DNA of 64,000 bases from Hofstenia miamia (Eukaryota > Xenacoelomorpha > Acoela > Hofsteniidae). The stretch lies in NCBI GenBank assembly GCA_900660155.1, contig CABFPE010000229.1, positions 1-64,000 of the forward strand, in the 5' to 3' direction. The translations under genes and the position numbers were made by a program. Below the pieces are notes generated by a model. That model was not told the DNA's origin. It did no database searches and was given only the letters and a program-made list of their open reading frames with translations. Below, piece by piece: positions 12,501-27,500 of the stretch; positions within the stretch are counted from its first letter, which is position 1; each line of letters starts with the position of its first letter.

Positions 12501-15500
12501 CATTCCTATAATTTATATTTGCAAGGATACTACAGAGATGGAAATGGGCTTTATATAGTTTAAGAAAAAACCTCATTAATATCCCTAAATATGACCCTAC
12601 CCTTTCAAAGTGGATGTAGTTTCTGAACAACTTAACACATGCTGTTAATGTAAGATGAAAACTACCGACATTTTGAGAAGAGTATTGGAAAACTGATAGC
12701 AGTGATTTTTTCAAGATAATGAACAAAGACACGAGTGATATATCATAAAGTGTCAGAAATTATTTTAGAAGCAAAGCGTTTATTTGACGAAAAACAATCA
12801 TACGAAGTCGTGTTCTCCATTTTCTGTTTAAGCTTGAATAATTAGCATCAAAAAAGCAGGATTAGGTTAATTAAAATCAAGAAACGAGCAGAAGTGAGGA
12901 GCACCTGCGAATGTTATTTGTGAACTTGTAGACAATATAGCTATTTCCTTTCGCAAAGATCAAAAGCCGATGGGTGTAATTGAATTTCGTAAGAAATTGA
13001 GAGAAAAGGGGATTTACACGGAGCCATATAACGGCAAAATTAGATTCGGCCATCCGTGCATCCCCTCCTAAGTCTCGGTACTGAAGAGGGTGATAATTGG
13101 TGGCTAATTCCGATCAAAGCTCTGCGCAAATTCAATTGTTTGTTAACAAAAGACAATTACTACTTACTGTGAGGTTGGTAAACAGCCACGTGCGCATTAT
13201 ATTGGTCGCAGCTTTAGGAAAGATACCCCGTTTCTTCTGTGGTTTTTTGGGATCATCTGAGTCAGGGTTGGAATCTGTAGGAGACTTCAAGTCACCATTA
13301 TTGGGGCTGGAGCATACTTCAGTGGGTGGTTTTACCACTGTGGATTCTAAAAAACTTATTTAATTTAATTATTCTTTCAATTCAATTTTGAAATCACTAT
13401 ATAATTGGTTATTAAAAGGTAATTTGCATAGATGTAGGCTTCCTGTTGTTAATTTATTTATTATGCACAGTTTCTTATTCTCCGTGTTGAAAAAAAATTA
13501 TGTTAGCAATGATCCAAAAAATGTAAAATGGAAATTTGTGTACATACTAAAACATGGTTGCTATTAACATTTTGCGCACATAATTTTTGGTAGTACTATA
13601 TCTATCATATTATTAACCTTAAGTATACTCTTTACTGTTATAGGATTTGATATTCAATTGGACAATCCATCAAAAAACAATTTTATCGAAGTAACTTCAT
13701 AAGATAATAATATCCATCATGCAGTTGATTGAAAACTATGTGATACACTGCGTTTTGTGCATTGAGGTTTAGCTTAAAATGCATAATAAAATAAAATATG
13801 ATAATATAAAGAGGGAAAATGTTCGCATAGGTACTGTTAAACAAAAACTTATGTAATAAGAAAACTATCTGTAAATTTAACAATATATGCGTGATTACTT
13901 AAATCTATATAAATGAGTTTAAACGAGTAAACAATAGCACTTCCGGTCACTAGCGCTTAAAAGTTTTCACATAAACTTAAATTGCTGCAAGGTTGCACCC
14001 ATGAGAAACAGAAAAATATTTTACACATTTAAACATGATTCTAAAAAATTCAATTATTGAGAAACTCAATTATGTGACATGCTAAGAATTTCAAAAGAAC
14101 TCCACTTCAAACGAATTCCGGCAATTAATTAATTTCGAAAAAATTACAGGAAGACATTCAGTTTTATTAGGAAAATAAACAAAATTTTTTGCACAGCAAA
14201 ATGGTAGATGAATGGATACCTTGACTTTTAAATCCTCATTGCTCAATAGGAGTTGTGGAATGAGAATAAAATAGTTTAACTTGATTTTATACAATTTGCT
14301 TGTGATTCAAATACTAAATTATTAAATTGAATATAAACAAATAAACATTGCAATTATTAACAAGAATTACACTCCATCTTTGAATTTCTATCAATATAGG
14401 GTTCGACTAACTTAAAATTACGTTTTCTAACACATCGAAAAGCAAAATCCAAAGGATCTACACGTTGAAGAACATAACCATTGTAAACATTGAATTGATG
14501 CAAGATTAAGAATGAAGCAATGTATAACAAAGGAAAGGATGAACGAAGACGAAAATATGTTTTTTAAAAATTGAAAACTTAAACATGCTATTAAGCTGAG
14601 AAACACGAACTACAGCAAGTAGTTTATTTATTTATAATTCAGGCTAATGAGAACATAACAATTGTTGTAGCAAGGAGTGACAATTTACTACATTTTGCCC
14701 AAAGTCAAAAGAATAGTGTTAATATCAAGGTCGTTGTTCAGAAACTCGATTACTTCAGTATACTGCTGCAAGTGGGTTGCGTCGACCAATATGTTGGGAT
14801 GGATCGGATTCTTACGAAAGGCCAGTAAATCGGATTGAGTTTGTCAAAGATGGGTCAGGTTAGTCCGCCGATAGTGACTAAAATTAGGTTATTGACTAAA
14901 GAGGTTATTTTTCACACTAAATTATGTTGTCAGCAAAGAAAATTCAAAATTTTTTCAGGAAATCAAGTGCTTCGACGTAGTTTATTTGAAAATACATTAA
15001 ATCTGCTTTGCCTATTCCGCACTGCATTGTTGGGTGGAATCTGTTTTTAGTTCTTGCAGCCCTGCTTTGGTATGCACAGCATTCGTTACAGAAGTGTATA
15101 CGATTGGTAGATATTATTTTCAAAAAACAAACAATTTAAGCATTGTAAAAGCTTGCTTTGTAAACTAAAGTAAAGAAGAAAGTGTAATATTTTTTAACTT
15201 TAGTAACTGATAATTCTAAAATAGTCTAAAATTATCATGACTTCAAGTAGAATTTATATTTTTAGTTACGAATGTTAAGTCAAATTGTATAATTATTAAT
15301 AAAGAAACGTACAAAACAATACGTAATTGGCATAAATTCAGAACTAGCAGTTTTCCAAAACATTTTCGAGATGAAAATATAAAAGTGTTGACCAAAGTTT
15401 ATTATATATAAAAGTACTTAAAGGAGAAGAACACATAAATAATAATATGCAATTAAAAATATTGTATTTGGAGGTGGACACATATATGATGGAAGAAATG

Positions 15501-18500
15501 CTTGGAAATGGTTGTTGCTAAATCGCACTTGCTAATAAGATGTTATGACAGTATGTAATGTTAGCGCACAAATAAAGTGGAAATAAAACAGGAGGGAAAT
15601 TACATTTGAAGAGGCTTGTGGGGAAAGGATGAATGCAAACTATTTGGAATTAGATGTAGTAATGAAAGGGTATCTTGTGCCAGTTAAAAGTGGCTTAAGA
15701 AGCGGAGGGAAATGCACGCTTTCGCTAATTGAAAAATAAATCAAACTCGGCAAACGACCGTCTTCGCCTAATGAAGACACGTAATTAGCTGTCACACCAA
15801 ATTAGCCCATTCTGGAAGCGAAGCAAGTCATTCTGCACTAAGATCGTTTACAGACTAATTCCTATGAGATGTAATATTTTTAACACAAAGTTTTTGTATG
15901 CTTTAAACATCGCTGGAGACAAAATACTATTTTACAGTAAGTCCTTTCAAATATACCGACAATTGGTGAAATTCACAAAAACATAAAAACAATGTAAGGA
16001 AATTACAAAACTCTGACAAAAAATGTTAAAACACTTTTTATATTAAGCATGGATTTTAAAAAATTGCATTTTTTTCACCAAATATTTTCAACAAAACAAA
16101 CTATTCTAATTTCAAAAAATTTCAGTTTATATGAAATTTGATGGCAAAGAGTTCGTCACAGTTGGGACTACATGTATTTAAGTTTCGCTTTTTCGGTATT
16201 TTTTAGAAACAATAAAGTTCCACTTCTTGTGAAACAACAGATTTAAAAATGGTACTGACGTAAATAAATGCCTTAAACAGGTATAAAACATATGCATTGT
16301 CGTCCAGGACAGAATTTCAGTATGGTTTCTTAAATTAACCATTAAAATTGAATAACGGCATTACAAGGTCAACAATTTTATAAATATGAAAATATAAATT
16401 TCTCAAAACTATTACATACACATGGATGTTAACTAGTGAAATAAAAACGATAAGATTCGTAATAACTGTTGCGAAAAATTGGCTTTTGCGAAAATTCAAC
16501 ACACTTACACACAAATTATACGGCAACCGAAATCAGCTCTAGCAGGAGAGTGACATCTTAGTCCTGACAATTAGATTTTATTGTGATTACACTCTTCAAT
16601 AAGACTATCTATTAATTTATTACCTGAAAACATTCCTCAGAATGCAAGACACCTCAAACCTTTTTATAACCCGTTTTATAAGTAAATACACATAATTTAT
16701 TGTACACAAGCAGACTATCCAATTTGCATGGATTACTCATAACGATAAAGGCGGGATTTCTTCTGGCGGTTGATAATTGCTCAAAATAACGTAAAGTATT
16801 TACGCTTGTGTTCTGATTTCGACTGGTAGTTTCGCAGTGTTAAACTAAACTGAAAAATTCCTTTGCAAAATTATCTTCGCAAAGGGCAGTCTTTGAATAA
16901 AGTCAGTAAGAAAAATGTAGCTTAAGCATTATCGACAGTATAGTAATCTATAAAAAGCTAGGTTATCAAATGGTGATCTACTTAAAACACTATTGAGATT
17001 CAGTTCTCATCAGCTGGCTGTTTACTAACAAAGCGCTCAAACACTGGTAGATGAATTAAGTGAATACACGACATAAAATATTTACGGAGGGATGGAGACA
17101 AGAAAAAGCCGGTTTAAACTGAAAATTTTGGCTTTAGTAGCTCCACAGATAGAGAATTTGAAACACACATGATCTTAAAATTGAAGTGACCCAAGTGGCA
17201 TAAGATTGTAACCAACATTTTTAGTGTTAAACATAAATTGCCCCGCATTTTTTTGAACATGTACAATAAAATAAGCAGCCTTCCAACGAAATATTGGGTG
17301 ATGCGGGAAAACTTGTGAGTTTAAGGAAGACATTTGTTAACCAATTAGGAGCTGCGGATGTTACGGGAAATGGCAGTGCGGATAAAATGTCAGCTTGGTT
17401 CCGCACCGTAGGGTGGGCGCCTTGAGAGCATAGCTTCCCGTCTGTTTGAACCGGCCATTAAATCTGTTGATAAATATATTTTAGTCTCTACTTTGTAACA
17501 CGACACATCGTGGCGCCCAAAGCAAAGCACACTACTTATGGCGGTTGAAAAAACATCTGCAATTGACTAGTATTGATTTATGGCTTAGTTTTCAATCGCT
17601 CCAATGGTCATTAAAGAATCAATTAATGCAAGCCCAATCGAAAGCAATTAAAGCGCGGGGTTAGCATTAGCTAAAGATCGTAAAATAGCGTTCGTAAATG
17701 CTTGTCCCGATTTCGTAATTATAGTCTATTAACGACGTAAGTGGTGTCTCAGTTTTAGTATTGTTTACCCTCCCTACAATCGATAGCGAATCGAGGCGAA
17801 ATGGGTCTTTGGCGTAATACATTCAATAAATATACACCCATAAACCACAAGAATGGTTTACTAGAAAAAGAGAAATAATAATCGAGCAGTCGACTTTTAA
17901 TTAAATCATGCGCTGATAATAGAATTCTGTCAAACGAATCGTCCCTCTAAATAAATTCTAGCCATTCTGTGAAAACTAATATCACATTACCAACATCAAC
18001 GCGTATTAAGTGTAACAAATTATTGTCTGATGCCAATAGCAGCGATTGAAAATATGATTAGTAATTAACAATATTAGGATACGAAATATAATTTCCAATA
18101 AATGACTATTCTATTGATATAAGTTTTGGAAGAGATGTGACAAAATTCACACAACTTGTAAACTACAAAGGCAACGGGAAACAGGCAGACCTATTCGAAA
18201 TTCATTTTTAAGCAAGTTTAACAAAATTTAGCATTCACTTAGGATTAGCCTAAAACTCTGAAAGCCAATTTTTACAATTTTAACTTCACACGCAATTTCT
18301 AAAATCACTTGTCTGCATATTTTTCTATGTATAAAAAATTTGAACTTAATTTGAAAATCTAGCTCCACTTTCAGAAAAAATCAAATAGATATTAAATTAG
18401 GCAAGTAGTTGGCAAGGGATGAACAATGTTCTGTAATATATCCATCACATTGATATTAACTTAACTAATGAGACAATTGCCTTAAATGATGTCTGCCACT

Positions 18501-21500
18501 CAGTTTCAACTGAACATAGATTCAGAACTTGCTATAAATTAAATAATATTCAATTTATAAAAAATGAATTTCTAAATGACTGTTTCCAACTAATCTAAGC
18601 TTTCGTTGTGTCATTTACACATTAAGTAAACAACGTTAATGCGTACATGCATAATTAGTAAAAGTAGAATGTTGTTTATAACTATGGTTAAATGATCAAA
18701 CTTAAACAGAAATAGGCTTTGTTTTTACCAATTGGCTGACCTAATGAAGCGTAATTTGAGTTGGGTCCTGGAAATTTATAAAATTTATTACTGTTCTAAC
18801 CAGAGGCGTAGGCAGAAAGTGTGTGAAGAGGCGGTTTGCATATTTTCATATTTAATGAACACTTCAGTAATTTAGTGAGTAATTTGTCTTTGTTCTCATA
18901 ATCACTCACTCAGAGCTCCAAAAAGAGGGTTAATTTTATGTACTGCCGTTATAATAGAATCGTAATGATACTAAAACTCTTTAAAATTCAAGTAATCCAA
19001 TAAAAAATACGCTATTAAGTTAAATGGTTTTATTATAGAGGAAAGTATATGCAGAGCGCTTGCTAATGGAAAGTAAACGTCTAACATATACCTTAGTTTT
19101 GTTATTAGAATTCCTCTGTTGTCCACAAACATACATACAATATACAGAACTGTACAGAATTTACTATTAAACTGTCAGTTTTATCATATGACTTGACAGG
19201 AAATTAACTTGTCAGCAAATAGTGACCCATTTCAAAAATTAGCTATGGGACCAAAATAATTGGGAATAAATCATTCAAAATTTAAGACAAAAATGTAAAT
19301 CTGCGCTTTCAATAAAGCAAAATATACATATATGAGCTGTCAGTTGAGCCCTTAAACACATCAAGCTTCGAGATTGCTTCCATATATATATATAATATTA
19401 ATATATATTAAAAGGCATAAGAATCATACAATCAGTTACTGAAAAAAAGGTTTATGTTTTAGACTTGCATTATGGGCTATATGATAACCTATCAACTACA
19501 TATAGCAATCAAAATGAAAATTGTAAGACTGCAAGAAGTATATATGAATACTAATTTTGAAATCTTTCCTTACATGGATATTTAAAATAATTGAGGTTGC
19601 TCTGCAAATGCTAATAGATGCCCAATATTCATAAAAGTAGTGTTCTTAGTGTTCACATGATGTCAAAAATCGTAAGCGCAATAACCAACAATTCTCACGC
19701 AATAATGACCTATTGACACCTGGTTCTCTTTCGAAAACAAAGCGCTTAATTAATCGTTTCAGAGTCCAATGACTCACAATAAAAACTTAGAGAACATAAT
19801 TCTTTTCTAATTTATTAATTCGTTTTTACTTGTCTACTTCAAAAGAAAATAACGGAATCGACAAGCGACTCATTCAAATATGATCTTAAATCTCGATTAC
19901 TTAGCAAATAACAATCTATGGTATATAAGAACGTTTTTTGAAAATAAATCAGAGCTCTATCATTGGAATATAAGATTTTTAGGTATATTGAAGTTAATCA
20001 TATCATATTAAAATGGTGTTTAGTTAATTTTTCTTACTGCATATAAGGCCAGGCTGGGGTCAAATGGGAGTATTCTAATTTTGGGATTGACTTAAAATCA
20101 GGCCAAGTTGTTAAGTGAAAGCTTTGTAAGGAAATAAGCGAGACTTAACGAAGCTAGTAATTTTTCTCGCTGACATTTAATTGTTTAAGTAAATTAGAGG
20201 ATTCAAAGCTCATTCAATTGACTGCTGCACTGCAATATAATTTATTACTAGCCTTTGAAATTTGATTATCGATTTCATAAAATTATTAGTGCTACTAAAT
20301 TTAATCAATAAATCGCAAATAATTAAAGAACCATTCTCGTTATAATACGCTTTAATAAGATAATTATTTCCATGGGACGTCCTTACCAAGTTAATATTAC
20401 GCGAATAAATCACAGAATGAGTGAATTTACACTGGAATTTTGAAGGAGAGAGAACAAAATTTTTTTGCTAAGATTTGGAATAAAGCAATAAAAATTATAG
20501 AATCAATCCATCCATGGGTAGTTAAAAATATGACATTGCTGTAATAAGGCAAATTTATGTAAAATTGAATAAATTAAATAAAAAGGTGTGAAAATTCAAG
20601 TGTCAAAGATATAAATAAGCACTGAAAGTTTTCGACTAGAGATATGTTTGAACAAAATATAATTTGAGTGTTTAGAAGGGAGATCGAGGGGACCTCCCAC
20701 GCTCACCTAAAAATAAATATCAACGATCTGGAAAACTCTGAATATTAAGAAAAGCAAAGATAAAGATTTTTCTTCTGCATACATAAGAACTTAAAAGCGA
20801 ATGTTGAGGATTTCAAAAATATTATCTGCTCATAAGATAAGTGTAAATTTGACAGAAATTGCAAATTCACGGTAAATATTAAAATAGTTGACGGGGAAAT
20901 ATTTCAGAGTCTAGTTCAAAAATTTCTAGAAAAGCGCCTGTTTTGTTCTTCTCTCAATTTCTTTAGGTTAGACTTAATTGAATGTTCATGTATCCACGAC
21001 ACGACTACCATTAGACTTATTAAAATATTTGTCTATTCTTTCACCAAAAACAAAACAGCAGATACATGCAACCTGAATTATAGCGACATAATTAATTTGA
21101 AATTTTATTATTACCTCAAAATCAACACAAGAATAGCAAACGTTGTCTCTTCAATCGATGTATTTTTACTTATCAGTGTCAAACAATCATACCATTATGT
21201 GCTACCTTGAAATCTTGAAAAAGTACCGCAGAAATTGTGAAAAGCAGTTTGAGTTGAATAATAGAAAAATACAAAACTAATGGTCAAAACGCCGAGATGA
21301 AAATAATATGTTTTAATGTTACTGTCTATATATAGTATGAAATAAAATTTCCTAGGGCATCTGACAAGGTCAATTGATTAATTAAGCCACAGTTTCACCA
21401 AATTCATTACTACGTATAGTCATTGGGAATTTAGCTGTATAACCTGAATTGACAACAAAACGCAAATTTAATATTTAAAACTTATACCAAAAACACTCAT

Positions 21501-24500
21501 ATTTTTCACCACTATAGTAGATTAATAGGACCTCCTCTCAGTGATAAAAGTTTAAGAGAAAAATTTTACATAGAAATTATACAAAGTTTGATAAAGATAG
21601 TATTGAAATAACAAAGATAGGAAAAAATTTTAAGCGTTCAAAGAAAAAAACATTTTCTTACAATAAGTTTGTTCATACATATTTTCAATTGCAATGTGAT
21701 TCATATAGTTTGGAATAAAAATTTATTACAAAGCAAATTAATTTTTTTGCAAAAAAAAATAATAGTTTAGTGAAAAAGAAAAATATGATAACGTTAGAAT
21801 AAACAAGTGAAAAAATAGTTAAGACAGCGGGAAGACAGTATTTTTAACAGCCGATGATCTTATCAAGCTGCGTTTAGACATTAGTAAGTATGAATTTACA
21901 ATGATTGTTACTGTCACATGTAAAAACTATTTAAATGTAAAATTTCTATAAAATATTAGATATAAATCATCCAACAACTTAAAAATCAAGAATAATCTGA
22001 AATACTCATTTATGCAAACTATAGAATGTTAAGATAAATTACACAGTATACATCTATGAATTTCTATAGCTAATGTAACATAGTGACAAAATCATTACCT
22101 GGTGAAGAAGTTCTCGATTGCTTGTTGGCAGTTGGTAAGACACTAGAATATCTATCTGAAGGAAACATATCTTTAGATGCAGACATTTTGATCAAATCAG
22201 GAGAGGTGTGTGCCGAAGTATCACAGAGTGGTGGTTGTGGAAAATTGGATTCAGGTAGAGACAAGTGCAGCGGCTGAGAATAGGTACTAGGCGCTGAAGA
22301 AACAGCTGGCGTTGAATAGAATGCAGAAGATGGCGAATTCGGGCTTAACTAAAAGAGAACCTTTTCAGGTTTAATGAAAATAGAAAATATTTCACAGTAC
22401 ACTACATGTGAGTGTCGTATGAATATTAAGAATAATTTAAAACAATTATTGGATATGTGTGACCTGGATTAATTGGAGGGAAGTTAAGTTAAATGAACAA
22501 GTAATGAAATTTAAACTAGTCTAGACAATATCTCACTTGTGCCTATTAATTAGAACCATTCATTGACATCTGTCAAACGCTTCCATGGATAACAATGATC
22601 CACTTGGAGAGTATTTTAAATGACCTTACAAGATGCCTGAATTAACATTTTCTAATCCGGCTTACTGTATATTAAGTAAACATATTGTAATGTTTATTTT
22701 TATTAAATATCTTTTACTATGTCATTGATAACGTGGGAACATTATCGTAATTCATAACACTTACTGTATTTATTCACACAGGGTTATTACGCGATGCTCG
22801 CAAATTTTATGAACTGATAAAATAATTAAATAAACTGTTGGAATTACATGGCACGATGTTTTATCTTCGTTGAACACGCCATTAAATAACAGATTTGTAA
22901 AGTTACGTCATTTCAGTTTCATGTTGTTTCCGTTAAGGTTTAGCAGCATCTCTTCGCATTGCGTTCCAGTTTTATTCGAAATTGACATTTGAGCCATCAA
23001 GATGTCAACTTTATTGACAAATCACCTGCTTATTGTAAAATTTGGATTTTGGAATCAACAGTTAGTATAAATATATTCGTGTTGAAAATTAGAAGTTCAT
23101 AACAAATTAGGGTGTGTTTTCAGAAATGCAGGTACATTAACTGTTTACTAACGATTAATCCTAGTAATGAAATTGGGATAAAAATTATCAATCATTATAT
23201 AAGACCTTCATATTTGGGCAGCAAAATGAAAGAAAAAATCCAAGAAGAATGTTTTCAGCATTGATATATAATGAAGTCCTGGGATTAATAAAAATTTTGC
23301 AAGTCCCTACCATTTACTATTTTTGGCTTAAAAAATAAAAAATTGATTATTTTTTGAGTTTAGATAAAAAAAGAATGTAATTTAAATGATTGGCTAAACT
23401 CAGCCCAGCTAGAAGCATTTAGTTGCAATATTTAATTTTTTGAAAGCATCAATTTTGCACCTCAATCGGCCAGCAAAACTGAGAGAGCATACTAAGTTAA
23501 CTTGAAGTTACTGCTGTTATGAAATGTTGAGCCTAATCCTCGATATAAAACTGCTTAAAAAGTTAAAATTAGTGATAAATGTTAAGAGGAAGTAATTAAA
23601 AGCTTACGGATTGTCGCACGAATAGCCTTAAAAGCGGGAATAATTTTGAAGCAACTGCTCAGTTAGCACAATTAAGAAAAAATGAGGCGGGCTTGGATAT
23701 AAGCCAGATGGCTACAATACATTTGCCTTGAGGAAGGAACGGCAAAGCGCCCAACTAGCGGGCTAGTGTCAAACCTTCTGACAGGGGAAGGCCACACCGC
23801 CCGGCTAATTGGGCCGCCGAAACGCCGCATAATTGCTAATTCACTCACGCGCAATACAATGAGCCCCGCAGCGAACAATTCCACTCGAAAATCGAAATTA
23901 TTTCAGTAAAGCATCGATGAGGAACTATTGATTACCAGTAATGTCCCGTAAAAACACGTATTTTGTAAACAAATCACCATGGCTACACACACTTGCTGAA
24001 AACGCCCTCTGTGTTGACACATCGATTTTAAGAAAAAGCTTTTAAAAAATCAATTAGCAGATAAAAAGTTTATCACTGTGTATGCTAATTAGATAGGTTT
24101 AGCCGATTAAATTAATTAAAGGCTCTAAAATTATAGACGTTTATCAATGAACACCTAAGAGGTAGAGAAGAATCGCAAAAAAAATCATAGACTACATTGT
24201 CCTGATTCCACTTACTTAAGACAGGTCAAAATCACTGAAGTTTAAATGAAAAATAAATTAATGAGGTTACTCAGTATTTTTCAATAGATGACAGGGAATT
24301 TTTTGAAGTGTTTTAGTTAAACGACTTTGTATAAAACAATGCAAAGACAAGTTTGAGCATTCAACCACATTTATTTCATACATTTTCAGCATCTTTGTAC
24401 TATTCACTAATTAGAGAAAAAAACAAGGAACATTATTCTTAAAAATAATTTTAATCTTGAAAATCATTACAACAGCAAAGTTCATTTCCAGTAAAACCCC

Positions 24501-27500
24501 CAATCCTTCCCGTTCGCTTCCAAAGCAGTCATAGTACGTCTATAATTTATCTTTTTTAAATCATTACAATTCTGTTCACAACTTTTCAAAAAGAACATCA
24601 TTTCTAAATATCAGCATTATAAGCATCGTGAAGTGATTCTTAAATCCATGTTAGAATGAACCTCTTTTGTAAATTGCTGTAATGCAAATACTAAGCTACG
24701 CATTAGAATGAGGTTAATAGCCAATATAACTGGCTTTTTAATCGACATCAGAACTCATTAGAAAAGAAAAACTGAATAAATGGTGTAAATTACAGCGTCA
24801 TCTTTACAGTTTTATACTCAGAGTATTACTTTTTTAGATCTATTTGAAATTTAAAAATCGAGTTTGAGTGAGCTTACAAAAAGGGTGAATTCTTGATATA
24901 AAGCAAGCTGACAGTTGAAATTTTATATTAGTTTTTCGATATTTGATTATGGTAAGTTATATTTAAAAATTATGTTATGAGACAAATAGAGTTTTAAACA
25001 CTTTGAGAGTATATAGCAAGGGTGGATATTTGCAATGTTTTATATTAGACTTCTCCCTCATGGTAAGATTAATATTTTTAAGAACTAGGAATAATTAAAT
25101 TCAAAAAATGCTTTGCCAAAATATTAAGATTTTAATGTAAACTACTGGACAAAATGCCAATAATCCGAAACGTAATACATAGGAATAACGGAAGTAGACG
25201 ATTGGCTTACATTCACAGAGAGTGAGCGATTAATTAAGCGAACAGAACGTATCGATTGAACTACGCATTTGATATTAAATAGCACGGATATGTACGCTAT
25301 ACCCGCAGCAGAAAACATTAATTTAAATATTATTCCGTACAGAAATGTGGGAGTGTTGACATTTCATGCTGGTAACTTAATAGTTACGAAGACAGAATTT
25401 GATTGGCCAGGTCAATGGTGAGGATAGCTACGTCTGTTCGAAGGTCCCAAATGAGCCATTAAGTGCAGGCTCACATTCACGGGTTTATGGGAGGAATGCG
25501 TAGAGAGCGCTTTCGGTTGGAAAAGTAGTACATACAATTCCACGCCTAGTGAATAAATTACCACCGAATGGAGCTTAATATGTCCCCCCGACAACACAAA
25601 TAAAGTGCGGTAAAAATATCAGTTTTAGCGCAAACTAGGCACATTGGTGACAACCTGAAGCCCAAAGAAGCAGTTTTTATAAGTCCATTTATCTAGCAAA
25701 ACGGGGAGGTGGTTTCTGAAATTAGAGCAGCCGGTATAAATGAGCAAACTTTATAAATTTTTAATAAACCAATCAATATTCCTTCCCCATTGAAAAATAG
25801 AGTTTACGAAAAACAAGAAGCGAAGTATAAACAGCGTTCGATAAATGAAATAAACAAAGCGTACCATAGTGAGATGCAGTAATATTAGAATAAACAAGAA
25901 TGCAAAGTAAACAAAATACATCAAACAAAACCTCTGTATCAATATATAATGCTGCACAGTGTTTAAAGAAAAGGAGAGATACAATTAATTTATTTGTAAA
26001 GAATACAATCTACCAGTTAGCACAATTAAGTATGCAGCACTCTGTTAATCACACCTTCCTCTTATCGTCAAAAATCTAATTGAAGAATGTCTGCTTAAGC
26101 TTCATAATGAAGCAAACATCTAGACGCATGATTTAGTCAATAATGACATGATTATTAATACAAATTTATCAATCACGTGTTTGACAAGTAGCTATGTAGG
26201 AACATTCGTAATCAAATTCAAAAAATTAATGATAAAGAGCAAAAAACATTAAGCATCATAAAAGCGGGAACCCATTTTCATGAAAAAACGTACGCAAATG
26301 GCGGAAAACGGTGTAAGCCTATTATTACATAATCATTTTATGCTTCCCATTTTTCTAGTCTCAACATTGTAATTTCCATTGAAAATTTTTATATAACTAT
26401 TGGCCAGAGCACTATGCCTTTGCGTTGTATGAATTGCGCGGAAAACTAGTAACATTCAATAAATATTATAGTTCCAAAGATTTAACTAAGAAGGAGGTCC
26501 TGACTTTTCCTTTCCTGATCTTAAATTGAAAGGTTAAACATAGTGCCCAAATGTGACTACAATGCAAGCTTAAATTCACTGGAATATGAAATTACTACAA
26601 ATACCTTAAGAACTACACAAGCTAGATCTTAAATTATTCATTAAGCACTCAAGTGGCCTCTACAACGTGGACATTAGTTCTCATATGTTGGTATGCACTT
26701 TTCGTAGATCTTAAACAGTTATATATTTGGCTAATTGTGTAAACTTAAGCACCCCAGTTTAATGTTGCCGTAAAAAATGTACAAATCCTTATTTTGGGAG
26801 TATTTTACCAATGACTATGATCGTTGCATTCTTGCTCAAATTTCCTCATGTTTAACTGTTAGTTAACGTTTAATGGGTGCTTTAAATTTTGTATTAATAT
26901 GAACAACTTGTATTCTTTTATGCATAATATGACAATAAATTCAATTAATAACAATAATAAGAGTTAAGCAAATTTATTGCTTAGTAAAATAAACAAACAA
27001 ACAAATACTACAAACTACTATACATGTATATTTACAAAATTAAAAAGATGCACACTTACTTAAAGGGCGTAAATTTCAAATGTCAAATGAAATCTGTCCA
27101 TGCGCTTAATTTCTTTGATATTCCTAATAGTCATTGTTTGGATAATAAAATTGTTTTAATTTTTCTTCTGGTATATTTATAATTTTTTATTTCGAGACTT
27201 AAGTCATTCCATAATCTAGACGCTTTAAATGAAAATGAATCTGGATGATTAATACTACTATGCAAATTGTGGTTTCTATCACTGGTTTTGATATAATTGC
27301 TTAGAAAGTGCATAGATTTTGAATTATGAACATACTTGTGCATCATACAAAGATTTTGATATTCGATAAAGTACAATGGTGCAAGAACATTGCCACCTTT
27401 TATAACAGTGCTCACTGATTTATGCTTGTCAATATAATTCAGAGTTCTTATTGCCCAAAGTAAAACGTAAATCTCTATCAATTACTACACCAAGATAATT

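Larger units (their letters stand above)
11090..13167 (-). other. Meis/hth intron (2,078 bp)
   Basis: It is AT-rich, with two GC-richer patches at 12,000-12,190 and 12,950-13,090. No transposon is recognised. Confidence 0.75.
13347..22098 (-). other. Meis/hth intron (8,752 bp, the largest here)
   Basis: It is mostly AT-rich. It holds GC-richer islands at 15,690-15,840 and 17,285-17,790, a possible degraded coding fragment on the minus strand near 14,700-14,850, a hAT-like fragment at about 18,802, and a TA-rich tract near 19,383-19,412. No complete gene is recognised. Confidence 0.75.

Noticed and set aside
13097-13363. Plus-strand 88-codon frame over the homeodomain exon
   Set aside because: It is the antisense of the Meis/hth exon, whose minus-strand frame and splice sites are clear.
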